DNA of 7,081 nucleotides from CAYGJN01 sp964350135 (GCA_964350135.1 CAYGJN010000120.1:1-7081), one strand, 5' to 3'. Counted from the first letter of the stretch, positions 1 to 6,857 are shown. Notes: generated by a model not told the origin, from the letters alone. Numbers and translations: made by a program.

Positions 1-1
1 A

Positions 2-778
2 GATAAGCTTAATAAGATCGAAGGGAATCTCGCAATAGAAATTATTAAACTGGCCCTTTTTTTAAAAGTTAAAAATAATGGCAGGGGCCATATTATTTTC
101 AATAAGATTCTTTCGTCAGACAAGGCAAAATTTTTATTCTATGGAGAAAGAGGTGTTAGCAAGCTTTTAAGAGAAGATCTTTATAATGGGCTTGTACCAG
201 TTCTAGATTTTCTTTCGGATAAATTGCATGGTAAAAGGTTTTATTATCTTAGTATTTATCTAAAAGATTTCTTTCCTGAGATGAAGTTGCAATATGATTC
301 AAGCATTTCTTTAAAGGATCTAAGAGCGATTACAAGATCTCATGTTTGGGGTGATAATTACCCGGCCCTTTGGGTTTCAGAGTTTGTGGGAAGAACAACG
401 AATAAAGATAGTTATAATTATATTGAGAATGTTTTAAAGGTTAACTCTACCAAGAGCAAGTTTTTGGATTTGATGTGGTTATTTAAATATCATACACCTA
501 GAGATGAGCAGACTAGAAAGCGGTTAAAAGAAGCAGTTATTGAATTAAAAAACTCTAATAATGATTACTACAAGATGACTCTTTATAGTATTTTAGAAAA
601 TAAAGAAATTTATGAGATGGTCAAAAAAGAGCTAAAGCTTAAAAGACCCTTGTTTAATCTTAAAAGACAATATTACAGAGATCTTCTTCAAACTGGTGAG
701 CATATAAACTTTGCTACATTCAACTTACTTTCTCTTGGGGATAGAGGAAAAGATCTTATATGGTGGAAAATTCTCTAA
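2..778 (+). CDS. Unrecognised protein, C-terminal part (5' end outside window)
   Basis: The reading frame is open from base 2 to the TAA at 776-778, giving about 258 residues, so the true start lies left of the window. An internal TTG at 224 could be taken as a start, but the frame upstream of it is uninterrupted and reads like ordinary protein, so I treat 224 as internal. The product is soluble-looking, rich in Lys, Leu, Tyr and Phe, and probably mostly alpha-helical. I see no signal peptide, membrane segment or catalytic motif. It reads like a helical-repeat or scaffold protein, but that is only an impression and I do not recognise the family. Its last 19 bases overlap the start of the methyltransferase gene, which suggests the two are co-transcribed and translationally coupled. 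Confidence 0.7.
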   Translation, partial: DKLNKIEGNLAIEIIKLALFLKVKNNGRGHIIFNKILSSDKAKFLFYGERGVSKLLREDLYNGLVPVLDFLSDKLHGKRFYYLSIYLKDFFPEMKLQYDSSISLKDLRAITRSHVWGDNYPALWVSEFVGRTTNKDSYNYIENVLKVNSTKSKFLDLMWLFKYHTPRDEQTRKRLKEAVIELKNSNNDYYKMTLYSILENKEIYEMVKKELKLKRPLFNLKRQYYRDLLQTGEHINFATFNLLSLGDRGKDLIWWKIL

Positions 779-1356
779 GAGATTATTCTCAACCAAATTT
801 CTATAGATTTAGTGAGGACTCTTGTATCCTTGCTCATAAAGTGGCTAAAGAGATAGAGCAAGGTACAGGGATAGACCTTTGTGCAGGTTGTGGCGTTATT
901 GGAATCGAGGCCACACTTGAAAATCCCAAACTTCTTATAGATTTTAATGAATTACAGCCCTCCTTTCATCCTTTTCTTAAAGAAAATATAAAGTTATTTT
1001 TGCCAGGCTACAGAGGAGAAGTTTTTAAGGGGTTAAACTCAAAGAGAACTTTAAGTCCTAAAAAATATGATTTTATAATTTGCAATCCACCGTATTTTTC
1101 AATGAAAAACAATCGTTCTTCTCCTTGTTTAGAGAGATCAATGTCAAGGCTTTGGCATTATGAGGATTTCAATATTCTTCTTTATACAGCTCATTTTATC
1201 TCTAAAAAAAATGGTGTTTTTTTTCTTTTGGTCAAAAAAAGCGATGAGGTAATCAAAATACTTAAAACACAGAGGCTTTATGAGTTTAGTGAAACACCAT
1301 TATTTAAAGATATTTCAATTCTTAGGGGCCTTCGCATTGATATAAAGCTCTTCTAA
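760..1356 (+). CDS. TrmN6-like SAM-dependent methyltransferase (N6-adenine type)
   Basis: Probable class I S-adenosylmethionine-dependent methyltransferase of 198 residues. The SAM-binding motif I is visible as DLCAGCGVIGIEA (residues 39-51). The catalytic NPPY motif, typical of enzymes methylating an exocyclic amine of adenine or a glutamine side chain, is at 109-112. The N-terminal YRFSEDSCILA (15-25) resembles the YRFS.D...LA segment that precedes motif I in TrmN6/YfiC, the enzyme that makes m6A37 in tRNA1(Val), so this is the best guess. An RsmC- or PrmC-like target is not excluded. The protein is shorter than typical TrmN6 (about 245 residues), so its C-terminal part is reduced. The ATG at 760 follows a purine-rich AGAGG (743-747) and overlaps the preceding gene by 19 bp. 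The 3' end overlaps the convergent DUF721 gene by 42 bp. Confidence 0.8.
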   Translation: MVENSLRDYSQPNFYRFSEDSCILAHKVAKEIEQGTGIDLCAGCGVIGIEATLENPKLLIDFNELQPSFHPFLKENIKLFLPGYRGEVFKGLNSKRTLSPKKYDFIICNPPYFSMKNNRSSPCLERSMSRLWHYEDFNILLYTAHFISKKNGVFFLLVKKSDEVIKILKTQRLYEFSETPLFKDISILRGLRIDIKLF

Positions 1357-1833
1357 CATAGACTTCAGTTCAGGGTCATCTACATGTGCAATTTCACCTT
1401 GAGCTTCTTCTTTCAATCTTAAATACTCAGGATCAAGTCTGTGTAAAGTTTTAGTAGGTGCAGTTGCATTAATTTCAACTTTTGTGAGTTGCTCTTCTCG
1501 AATTTTATTAAAATAAGGGCTCGCTTGAAACTTAAGAGATTTAATTTGATTCTTTAAATATGGATATTGAACAAAGACTTTCTTTAATATGTCTTTTTCT
1601 AAAAACTGTAACTCACTGGCGTAGGCAGAATGCTCTGTAATAATAAACAATGTAGTATTTCGAATTCGAAGAGGAAGCGTTGCAGAGCCTAGTTGTTTGC
1701 CCACAATATCTTTCCAGGATTGAATAAGACTTAGAAAATCAAAACCCTCAGTATATTTTTGATAACTAGGCTGGGGATTTTTCTTACTAACCATATAGCT
1801 GTTAAGTAAATCACCAAGGTTCTTGAAACTCAT
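1315..1833 (-). CDS. DUF721 / DciA-like protein
   Basis: A 172-residue protein of the DUF721 (DciA-like) family. The conserved core spans roughly residues 30-100: a W..IVG segment (W40 to G45), then PLRIRNTTLFIITEHSA (54-70), then ASELQFLEKDIL (72-83). These match the family pattern of a small beta-strand region followed by a helix with 'a.eL.flk..il'. Characterised DciA proteins help load the replicative helicase DnaB in bacteria that lack DnaC-type loaders. Transferring that role here is inference. After residue 105 there is a charged tail of about 65 residues that I cannot assign and that is probably partly disordered. The start at 1833 has only a weak purine-rich upstream sequence. The 5' end carries the -35 element of the divergent HD-GYP promoter, and the 3' end runs 42 bp into the convergent methyltransferase gene. 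Confidence 0.75.
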   Translation of the reverse strand: MSFKNLGDLLNSYMVSKKNPQPSYQKYTEGFDFLSLIQSWKDIVGKQLGSATLPLRIRNTTLFIITEHSAYASELQFLEKDILKKVFVQYPYLKNQIKSLKFQASPYFNKIREEQLTKVEINATAPTKTLHRLDPEYLRLKEEAQGEIAHVDDPELKSMLEELYINAKAPKN

Positions 1834-1850
1834 AATTTATGGCCTATAAT
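1823..1850 (+). promoter_or_regulatory. Sigma70-type promoter for the HD-GYP / lptE / holA cluster
   Basis: TTGAAA at 1823-1828 and a perfect TATAAT at 1845-1850 are separated by 16 bp, close to the housekeeping sigma consensus. Transcription would start near 1857, about 23 bases before the ATG at 1880. The -35 hexamer lies inside the first codons of the divergent DUF721 gene, so the two transcription units share this control region. Confidence 0.65.
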
Positions 1851-1879
1851 GAAGTAGCCGTTAATAACAGTGAGAGAGT

Positions 1880-2833
1880 ATGTCAGACGAAATCTATCAA
1901 TCTTTTCCTCTTTTGAAAATTCAGCCTGACACAGAGCTTCCAGGAGATCTGTTCCTATTCCTATCAGGGCATTTTGTTCATTACAAGCATAAGGGTGACC
2001 CTGTTCCTATACAAAAATATAACTTATTTATTTACAAAAAAATGACTCATGTATTTATTCGAAAAGACCAAGCTGATGATTTTAATAATTGGGCACAAGG
2101 TATAGAAAAGGCCCAAGATAAAAAAATGATGGACGCTATTGGAAAAGACAATAAAGATCTAGTTCGTTTAAGGAAACAGGCCAAAGGAGATCTCTTTAGG
2201 CTTTTCACTGAAGAGATTTCAGACAGTAATATTATTCAATGCTTGGATACTACTCGGAAAATTGTAGATAAGGTTAAAGACGATCTTGTTGCTCAACATG
2301 CCCTAAAAAAGCTTATCAATTATAGTGATGCAATTGCAGATCATTGTTTAAATGTTGCCTACCTATCTGTTTTTCTAGCGCAAAACCTAGGTTATACCCA
2401 CCAGATTATTTTAGAGAATATCTATCTTGGTGGTCTTCTCCATGATTTTGGAAAGACTAGAATTGATCCCAAATATTTTGAAGATGAAAATAGCACTAAT
2501 TACGATAAGGCCATGCTCGCACACCCAGAGCTTGGGAAAACAACTCTTATGGCCAGAACAGAAGTTCCGGAGGAAGTGCTAAGAATCGTTGCCGAGCATC
2601 ATGAACGTCATGATGGAAAAGGCTATCCCAACGGAATTAAAGGCGGAAAGATTTATGATCTGGCCAAGATTGTCTCAATAGCAAATGCATTCTTTGATTT
2701 TTTAGCGGCCGGTGAAGGCTCTTTTGAAGAACGTAAAAAGCAGGCGGTCTATCTTATTGAAAATGACAAAGGGCATATGTTTGATCCTAAAAAAGTTGAA
2801 TCATCTGTTAAGCTCTTAAAAACACTTCCCTAA
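1880..2833 (+). CDS. HD-GYP domain protein (probable cyclic-di-GMP phosphodiesterase or sensor)
   Basis: A 317-residue cytoplasmic protein with no signal peptide or membrane segment. Residues 1-75 form an N-terminal domain of the kind seen in Bdellovibrio-type HD-GYP proteins, followed by a charged linker. The HD-GYP domain covers about 145-315. Visible landmarks are H155, the HD pair H188-D189 followed by GK, H215 in an AHPELG motif, HHE at 240-242, and DGKGYP at 245-250, so the GYP signature is intact. HD-GYP enzymes hydrolyse cyclic-di-GMP through a two- or three-metal centre. The aspartate normally found in the later 'AD.(F/Y)DA' motif, a metal ligand in solved structures, appears here as N269 (ANAFFDF). 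Activity may therefore be altered or lost, leaving a binding or sensor role possible. A strong promoter and a GAGAGAG ribosome-binding-like sequence (1872-1878) precede the ATG. Confidence 0.88.
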   Translation: MSDEIYQSFPLLKIQPDTELPGDLFLFLSGHFVHYKHKGDPVPIQKYNLFIYKKMTHVFIRKDQADDFNNWAQGIEKAQDKKMMDAIGKDNKDLVRLRKQAKGDLFRLFTEEISDSNIIQCLDTTRKIVDKVKDDLVAQHALKKLINYSDAIADHCLNVAYLSVFLAQNLGYTHQIILENIYLGGLLHDFGKTRIDPKYFEDENSTNYDKAMLAHPELGKTTLMARTEVPEEVLRIVAEHHERHDGKGYPNGIKGGKIYDLAKIVSIANAFFDFLAAGEGSFEERKKQAVYLIENDKGHMFDPKKVESSVKLLKTLP

Positions 2834-2860
2834 AAACCCTCCTTAGTGTAGCTATGAAGA

Positions 2861-3517
2861 GTGAGAATATTTCTGCTATTAGCTTTTTGCGCATCATGTT
2901 CTAATTATCAAGTTGTCTATAAAGACAATCCATTAGCTCGTTACGGCATAGAAAGTATTACCATTCCAATGTTTTTTAATAAAAGTACTTTTGCAGATAC
3001 TTCAGGGGTTTTTACTAGGAAATTTCATCAGTTTTTTTCTTCATTTCATGAACTCAAGGTCTACTCGGGAATAAACAAAAAAGCCGATGCAATTTTTCTT
3101 GGAATCATTGATTCAAAAGACAGACTCAATGAGGCCATGACTGTTAATGATACTAAGAAAACGACCACTCTTGTTAATGAGTCTGATATTGGAAACAGAA
3201 CAGACTTTCTGACTCCAACTCAAAATGATGTCAATTTAGAATTAAGAGTTATTTTGATTAAAAATCCAACTTTTGAAGATATCAAGCTTCTTCAATCAGA
3301 TGTTGGTAAGTTTATAAAAAACCATCCTAAAGTAATTTTTGATGAATCAATGACTTTGAGTACGACTGTTGAAAGAGAGTTTCAATCTTTTGGATCAGTT
3401 AATGAAGGTGGAGTAACAAATTTTACTTATAATCATGGAAATCTAAGTCAGGCCATTGAGACAATGGCAGACTCTAGCCGTGATACTTTTGAAGACTTGG
3501 TTATCTATGCATTCTGA
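2861..3517 (+). CDS. lptE: LptE-like LPS-assembly lipoprotein
   Basis: A 218-residue probable outer-membrane lipoprotein. LptE plugs the LptD barrel that inserts lipopolysaccharide into the outer leaflet. The N-terminus is a very short hydrophobic signal (residues 3-9) with cysteines at 10 and 13; C13 in CASC is the likelier lipidation site, though the lipobox is not canonical. After it comes IESITIPMFFNKST (30-43), the LptE-type 'I..I.IP.F.N.T' strand, and later strand-rich sequence compatible with the family fold. The strongest support is context: the gene directly precedes a holA-like gene, matching the widespread lptE-holA pairing. The GTG at 2861 is the first start after an in-frame TGA at 2855, and no good Shine-Dalgarno sequence is visible. 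It starts 27 bp after the HD-GYP stop codon and its last 11 bp overlap holA. At 218 residues it is longer than the usual 165-195. Confidence 0.68.
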   Translation: MRIFLLLAFCASCSNYQVVYKDNPLARYGIESITIPMFFNKSTFADTSGVFTRKFHQFFSSFHELKVYSGINKKADAIFLGIIDSKDRLNEAMTVNDTKKTTTLVNESDIGNRTDFLTPTQNDVNLELRVILIKNPTFEDIKLLQSDVGKFIKNHPKVIFDESMTLSTTVEREFQSFGSVNEGGVTNFTYNHGNLSQAIETMADSSRDTFEDLVIYAF

Positions 3518-4448
3518 TTGGAGCCTTTGGGAATTTAATAAAGGGCATACCTATAGCTACTCCGAAGAACACGAAGGCATTCAGCTTCTAGAAATACCTG
3601 ATCCATTTATAGGTACTGTGCTTAAAGAGCGTATCAAGCAAGGGCCTCGTAAGTTTAAGGTTCTTCATGCTCATGAGATAACTGTTTCTTGGCTAGAAGA
3701 AGAGTTTTGTAACCTAAGTTTTCTTGTTTCTGATGAGTCTTTTATCATTCAAAATGCGAATTTAATTTCAAGTTCTGTGGTTGAATTTTTAGCTGAGAAC
3801 AATATTAGCTGGAATGATCGTCTTTTAGTCCTTTTAAGCTATGGGAAAAATGACAAGCTTTCAAAATGGGCAAAAAAAGAAGCAGCTTGTTTTACTTTGA
3901 AAGCTCCTAAATTTTGGGAAGCTCATGAGTATTTCAATTATTTTGCTGATCATTTTGGAGTTAAGGTTCACTATGATGGGATTCAATACATTCTAGATTC
4001 TATCGTTCATGAGCCTGCCTATTTCTTTGAAACATGTTCATTCTTAAGTACTTTATTTCCAAAAGATAAATTAATTGAACTGAAAGATATTCGCTCATTA
4101 GTTAAAAAATCAAAACTAGATTATTTTGAGTTAGCAAGAGATGCTTCTTTAAAAAACTGGGGATCTTTTTATAGCCGATTGCTCAGTGTTGAATTTGATT
4201 ATGAATCCCTGCGCTCTGTTTTCAGTTTTTTACTTGGTCACTTCGTTAAAGTTTATGATCCTAGTTATACAACAACGAAAAAGCATCTTTCTAAGTATGA
4301 TAAAGAGATTATGACCAACTCAAAGCTTTGGGAAAAACAAGAAGTAATTAATTTGATGGATAAGCTTAGTAACTGGGAACGTAAAACAAGACTTAAAGAT
4401 CCTTACCTTCAATCAGAAATACAAAGGGCCCGATTACAGGCCCTTTGA
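3507..4448 (+). CDS. holA: DNA polymerase III subunit delta (HolA-like)
   Basis: A 313-residue protein that I assign as the delta subunit of the clamp loader, which opens the beta sliding clamp and loads it onto primed DNA. Sequence is divergent, but the family pattern is visible. An early-middle stretch reads like 'F.SDE.FIIQNANLI' and is followed by 'DRLLVLLSYGKNDKLSKWAKK' in two parts, the region where HolA proteins have 'lv.l.na..l' and 'lll......dkr.kl.k'. An alpha-helical C-terminal collar-like region follows. As expected for delta, there is no Walker A motif. Context agrees: it follows an lptE-like gene and converges on rpsT, as in many bacteria. The frame can be extended upstream to 3456, but those 17 residues would overlap the lptE end by 62 bp and do not look like HolA, so I chose the ATG at 3507 (11-bp overlap). 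Confidence 0.75.
   Translation: MHSDWSLWEFNKGHTYSYSEEHEGIQLLEIPDPFIGTVLKERIKQGPRKFKVLHAHEITVSWLEEEFCNLSFLVSDESFIIQNANLISSSVVEFLAENNISWNDRLLVLLSYGKNDKLSKWAKKEAACFTLKAPKFWEAHEYFNYFADHFGVKVHYDGIQYILDSIVHEPAYFFETCSFLSTLFPKDKLIELKDIRSLVKKSKLDYFELARDASLKNWGSFYSRLLSVEFDYESLRSVFSFLLGHFVKVYDPSYTTTKKHLSKYDKEIMTNSKLWEKQEVINLMDKLSNWERKTRLKDPYLQSEIQRARLQAL
4423..4446. terminator. Stem-loop between holA and rpsT, possible bidirectional terminator
   Basis: AAAGGGCC (4423-4430) and GGCCCTTT (4439-4446) form a perfect 8-bp stem around an 8-base loop. The stem lies in the last codons of holA and reaches its stop codon. Neither side has a long U-tract: rightward the stem is followed by GATCATTATAAA and leftward by GTATTTC. 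Placement between two convergent genes supports a terminator for one or both transcripts. Confidence 0.5.
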
Positions 4449-4473
4449 TCATTATAAATATAAAAACTTATGC

Positions 4474-4722
4474 TTAGATTTTATTAACTTGAGACGTTAA
4501 TCTTGAAGTCTTACGTGCAATATTATTTGGCTTAAGGTGAGTTTTAGAAAGTAGAGACTGCGCTTCTGGAAGAAGTTTTTTAGCAGTATCTTTATCATTT
4601 TTTTCTATCGCTTCACGTAGCTTTTTAATAACAGTTCTTGCACGAGTCATTTTGAATTTATTTACAAAATTTCTCTTAATTGTTTGTCTTGCTCTTTTCT
4701 TAGATGATTTGTGGTTAGCCAA
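4474..4722 (-). CDS. rpsT: 30S ribosomal protein S20
   Basis: An 82-residue basic protein with the classic S20 beginning MANHKSSKKRARQ. This is followed by the helical RNA-binding region with RNFVNKFKMTRARTVIKKL (18-36) and the ending KTHLKPNNIARKTSRL (60-75). S20 binds the 5' domain of 16S rRNA early in small-subunit assembly. Length is close to the usual 83-90 residues. On the minus strand a GGGAG sequence lies about six bases before the ATG, a good ribosome binding site. The gene stands alone and converges on holA, an arrangement found in many bacteria. A plus-strand frame over the same DNA is an antisense shadow. Confidence 0.97.
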   Translation of the reverse strand: MANHKSSKKRARQTIKRNFVNKFKMTRARTVIKKLREAIEKNDKDTAKKLLPEAQSLLSKTHLKPNNIARKTSRLTSQVNKI

Positions 4723-4759
4723 GGCTCACTCCCGGATCAATTTAAATAATAACCTCGTG

Positions 4760-4788
4760 TTTTTACGTCATTTAACTAAGACTTTCAA
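4760..4788 (-). promoter_or_regulatory. Probable rpsT promoter
   Basis: On the minus strand TTGAAA (plus positions 4783-4788) and TAAAAA (4760-4765) are separated by 17 bp. The -35 is strong and the -10 matches four of six consensus bases. Transcription would start near 4753, leaving a leader of about 30 bases before the rpsT ATG. The rest of the 4723-4882 intergenic region shows no other clear element; I found no convincing promoter for the rightward hbd gene. Confidence 0.4.
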
Positions 4789-4882
4789 GAATTTTTTGGC
4801 GTCTCGTTATTTTTGTTCCATGGACAGAGAGCTGGCAGTTGAGGCACACTAGGATAAGTCGAGTTATTTAAAGGGGTTAGAA

Positions 4883-5737
4883 ATGTCTATGGAGATAAAA
4901 ACCATTGGAATTATAGGTCTTGGTCAGATGGGAAGAGGCATCGCCCAAGTGGCTGCCATGAGTGGATTTAAGACGCTGGCTTTTGATGCCTTTAAAGAGA
5001 GCCTGGATCATGGCCAGCATTTTATAGAGGCACAGCTTGAAAAAGGTGTTTCTAAAGGAAAGTGGGATGCTGATTCAAAGTCTAAGGCCATGGCACTTTT
5101 AAGTACTCATAGCTCTCTTGCAGACCTAAAAGAATGTGATCTTATTATTGAAGCTGCTAGCGAGAATAAAAAAATCAAATTCGAAATCTTTAGATCTCTT
5201 GATGAGGTTGCTAAAAAGGAAGCAATTCTAGCCTCTAATACTTCTTCCATTTCTATAACTGAAATCGCAGCTCAAACTAAAAGAGCAGATAAAATAGCAG
5301 GAATGCACTTTATGAATCCTGTGCCCGTAATGAAATTAGTAGAGGGTATAAAAGGGCTTGAAACTAGTGATGACTGTTTTAAGACAGTAGAGGCTGTGGC
5401 CACCAAGATGGGAAAGGTTTTTATTAAGGCCAATGATATGCCTGGCTTTGCTGTTAATAGAATTCTTATGCCAATGATCAATGAGGCTGTCTATGCAGTA
5501 CATGAAGGGCTTGCAAGTATTTCTGATATTGATCAGGCCATGAAGCTTGGGTGCAATCAACCAATGGGGCCTTTGGAGCTTGCGGATTTTATTGGTTTAG
5601 ATACTTGCCTTTCTATTATGGAAGTTTTGCATGAAGGGCTTGGAGATACCAAGTACAGACCATGTCCTTTGTTAAGGCAGTATGTTCTAGCAGGACGACT
5701 AGGGAGAAAAAACAAAAGAGGTTTTTATGAGTATTGA
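4883..5737 (+). CDS. hbd: 3-hydroxybutyryl-CoA dehydrogenase (3-hydroxyacyl-CoA dehydrogenase family)
   Basis: A 284-residue cytoplasmic NAD(P)-dependent dehydrogenase that interconverts 3-hydroxyacyl-CoA and acetoacyl-CoA, in short-chain beta-oxidation or butyrate-type metabolism. The N-terminal Rossmann fold shows GLGQMG at 12-17. The active-site set is complete by comparison with the human enzyme: S121 in SNTSS, H142 in GMHFMNPVP, E154, and N192 in PGFAVNR. The C-terminal dimerisation domain contains GPLELADFIGLD (229-240) and ends with the usual GRKNKRGFYEY. Length is normal for the stand-alone enzyme, with no fused hydratase domain. AAGGGG (4871-4876) six bases before the ATG fixes the start. 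It is the first gene of a pair with the acyl-CoA dehydrogenase, overlapping it by 11 bp. Confidence 0.93.
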   Translation: MSMEIKTIGIIGLGQMGRGIAQVAAMSGFKTLAFDAFKESLDHGQHFIEAQLEKGVSKGKWDADSKSKAMALLSTHSSLADLKECDLIIEAASENKKIKFEIFRSLDEVAKKEAILASNTSSISITEIAAQTKRADKIAGMHFMNPVPVMKLVEGIKGLETSDDCFKTVEAVATKMGKVFIKANDMPGFAVNRILMPMINEAVYAVHEGLASISDIDQAMKLGCNQPMGPLELADFIGLDTCLSIMEVLHEGLGDTKYRPCPLLRQYVLAGRLGRKNKRGFYEY

Positions 5738-6857
5738 TAACTACCAAGAGATTCGTGATCTAAGTTCAAAATTTGCTGATGAGGTTGTTGCTCCACTTGC
5801 AGAGAAAATTGATCATGAAGGCAAAATACCAGAAGAGATTTATAAGCAAGTAGGCGAGACTGGATTTTTCGGAATAGCAATCCCTGAAGAGTTTGGGGGA
5901 GCGGGCATGGACTATATGTCTTACTCTATAATCATGGAAGAAGTAAGCCGAGCTTGTGGCTCAACAGGAGTTTTGATTTCTGCTCATAACTCTTTATGTG
6001 TTTGGCCAATATTAAACTTTGGAACTGAAGAGCAAAAAAAAGAATTTCTTCCTAAGCTTGCAACAGGTGAGCATATTGGATGCTTTTGTCTGAGTGAGCC
6101 CAATGCAGGTTCAGATGCAGGCTCTCTTACAACGATGGCAGTTGATAAAGGAGATTATTATGAAATTTCAGGGACAAAGAATTATATAACAAATGGTAAA
6201 GAAGCAAGCATAGCTATTGTTTTTGCTAAGACCGAAAAAACTGATGACTACAAAGGTATTTCGGCTTTTATTGTTGATAAAAACTCTGAAGGCATTACAG
6301 TTAACAAGCTAGAAGACAAGCTCGGAATTAAGGGATCTTCAACAGCACAAATTCATTTTGAAAAAGCTAAAGTTCCCAAAAAGAATTTGCTTGGGAAAAA
6401 AGAAAAAGGTTTTAGAGTTGCCATGGCAACTTTGGACGGTGGAAGAATTGGAATTGCTGCCCAGGCATTAGGCATTTCAGAAGCTGCTTTTAGGTATGCT
6501 AAGCAATATTCAAAAGAGCGGATTCAGTTTGGAGCTCCAATTGCTAAACTTCAGGCGGTACAGATGATGCTTGCTGATATGAGCACTAAGATTGCTGCAT
6601 CAAGACTTTTAGTGGCAAGGGCAAGTGAGCTTAAGGATCAAGGTGTTGATTATACCAAGGAAGCGGCACAGGCTAAATTGTTTGCATCTGAAACTTCAAA
6701 TTTTGTTACTGACAAGGCAATACAAGTACTAGGTGGCGCAGGTTATATAAAAGAATATCCTGTTGAACGCTTTTTCCGTGATGCTCGAATTACTGAAATT
6801 TATGAAGGCACATCTGAAGTTCAAAGACTAGTTATAGCTACTCTAGAATTAAAATAA
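5727..6857 (+). CDS. Short-chain (butyryl-type) acyl-CoA dehydrogenase
   Basis: A 376-residue FAD-dependent enzyme that introduces the alpha-beta double bond in acyl-CoA and passes electrons to electron-transfer flavoprotein. Both family signatures are present: CLSEPNAGSDAGS in the N-terminal half, and QVLGGAGYIKEYPVERFFRD near the C-terminus. The catalytic base is E360 in IYEGTSE, at the position used by short-chain and butyryl-CoA dehydrogenases. Length and the E360 position favour a short-chain substrate, but glutaryl- or branched-chain acyl-CoA cannot be excluded from sequence alone. The start overlaps the hbd stop by 11 bp and has GAGG (5719-5722) just upstream, so the two genes are almost certainly co-translated. 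Enoyl-CoA hydratase, thiolase and ETF genes are not in this window. Confidence 0.93.
   Translation: MSIDNYQEIRDLSSKFADEVVAPLAEKIDHEGKIPEEIYKQVGETGFFGIAIPEEFGGAGMDYMSYSIIMEEVSRACGSTGVLISAHNSLCVWPILNFGTEEQKKEFLPKLATGEHIGCFCLSEPNAGSDAGSLTTMAVDKGDYYEISGTKNYITNGKEASIAIVFAKTEKTDDYKGISAFIVDKNSEGITVNKLEDKLGIKGSSTAQIHFEKAKVPKKNLLGKKEKGFRVAMATLDGGRIGIAAQALGISEAAFRYAKQYSKERIQFGAPIAKLQAVQMMLADMSTKIAASRLLVARASELKDQGVDYTKEAAQAKLFASETSNFVTDKAIQVLGGAGYIKEYPVERFFRDARITEIYEGTSEVQRLVIATLELK

Noticed and set aside
224..778. A complete 184-residue gene starting at TTG 224
   Set aside because: The same frame is open without a stop from base 2, so the TTG is most likely an internal leucine codon of a longer gene.
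2838..2845. CCTCCTTA before lptE, identical to the anti-Shine-Dalgarno end of 16S rRNA
   Set aside because: Only eight bases match and there is no surrounding rRNA sequence; probably chance.
3456..3506. An upstream ATG extension of holA
   Set aside because: It would overlap the lptE end by 62 bp and encode residues that look like an out-of-frame reading of lptE; the ATG at 3507 is more plausible.
4652..4852. A plus-strand 66-residue frame with a hydrophobic start that looks like a signal peptide
   Set aside because: Most of it is antisense to the strongly supported rpsT gene, and it has no convincing ribosome binding site.
5272..5560. Two minus-strand frames inside the hbd gene
   Set aside because: They are antisense to a conserved enzyme with a complete active site and show no start signals.
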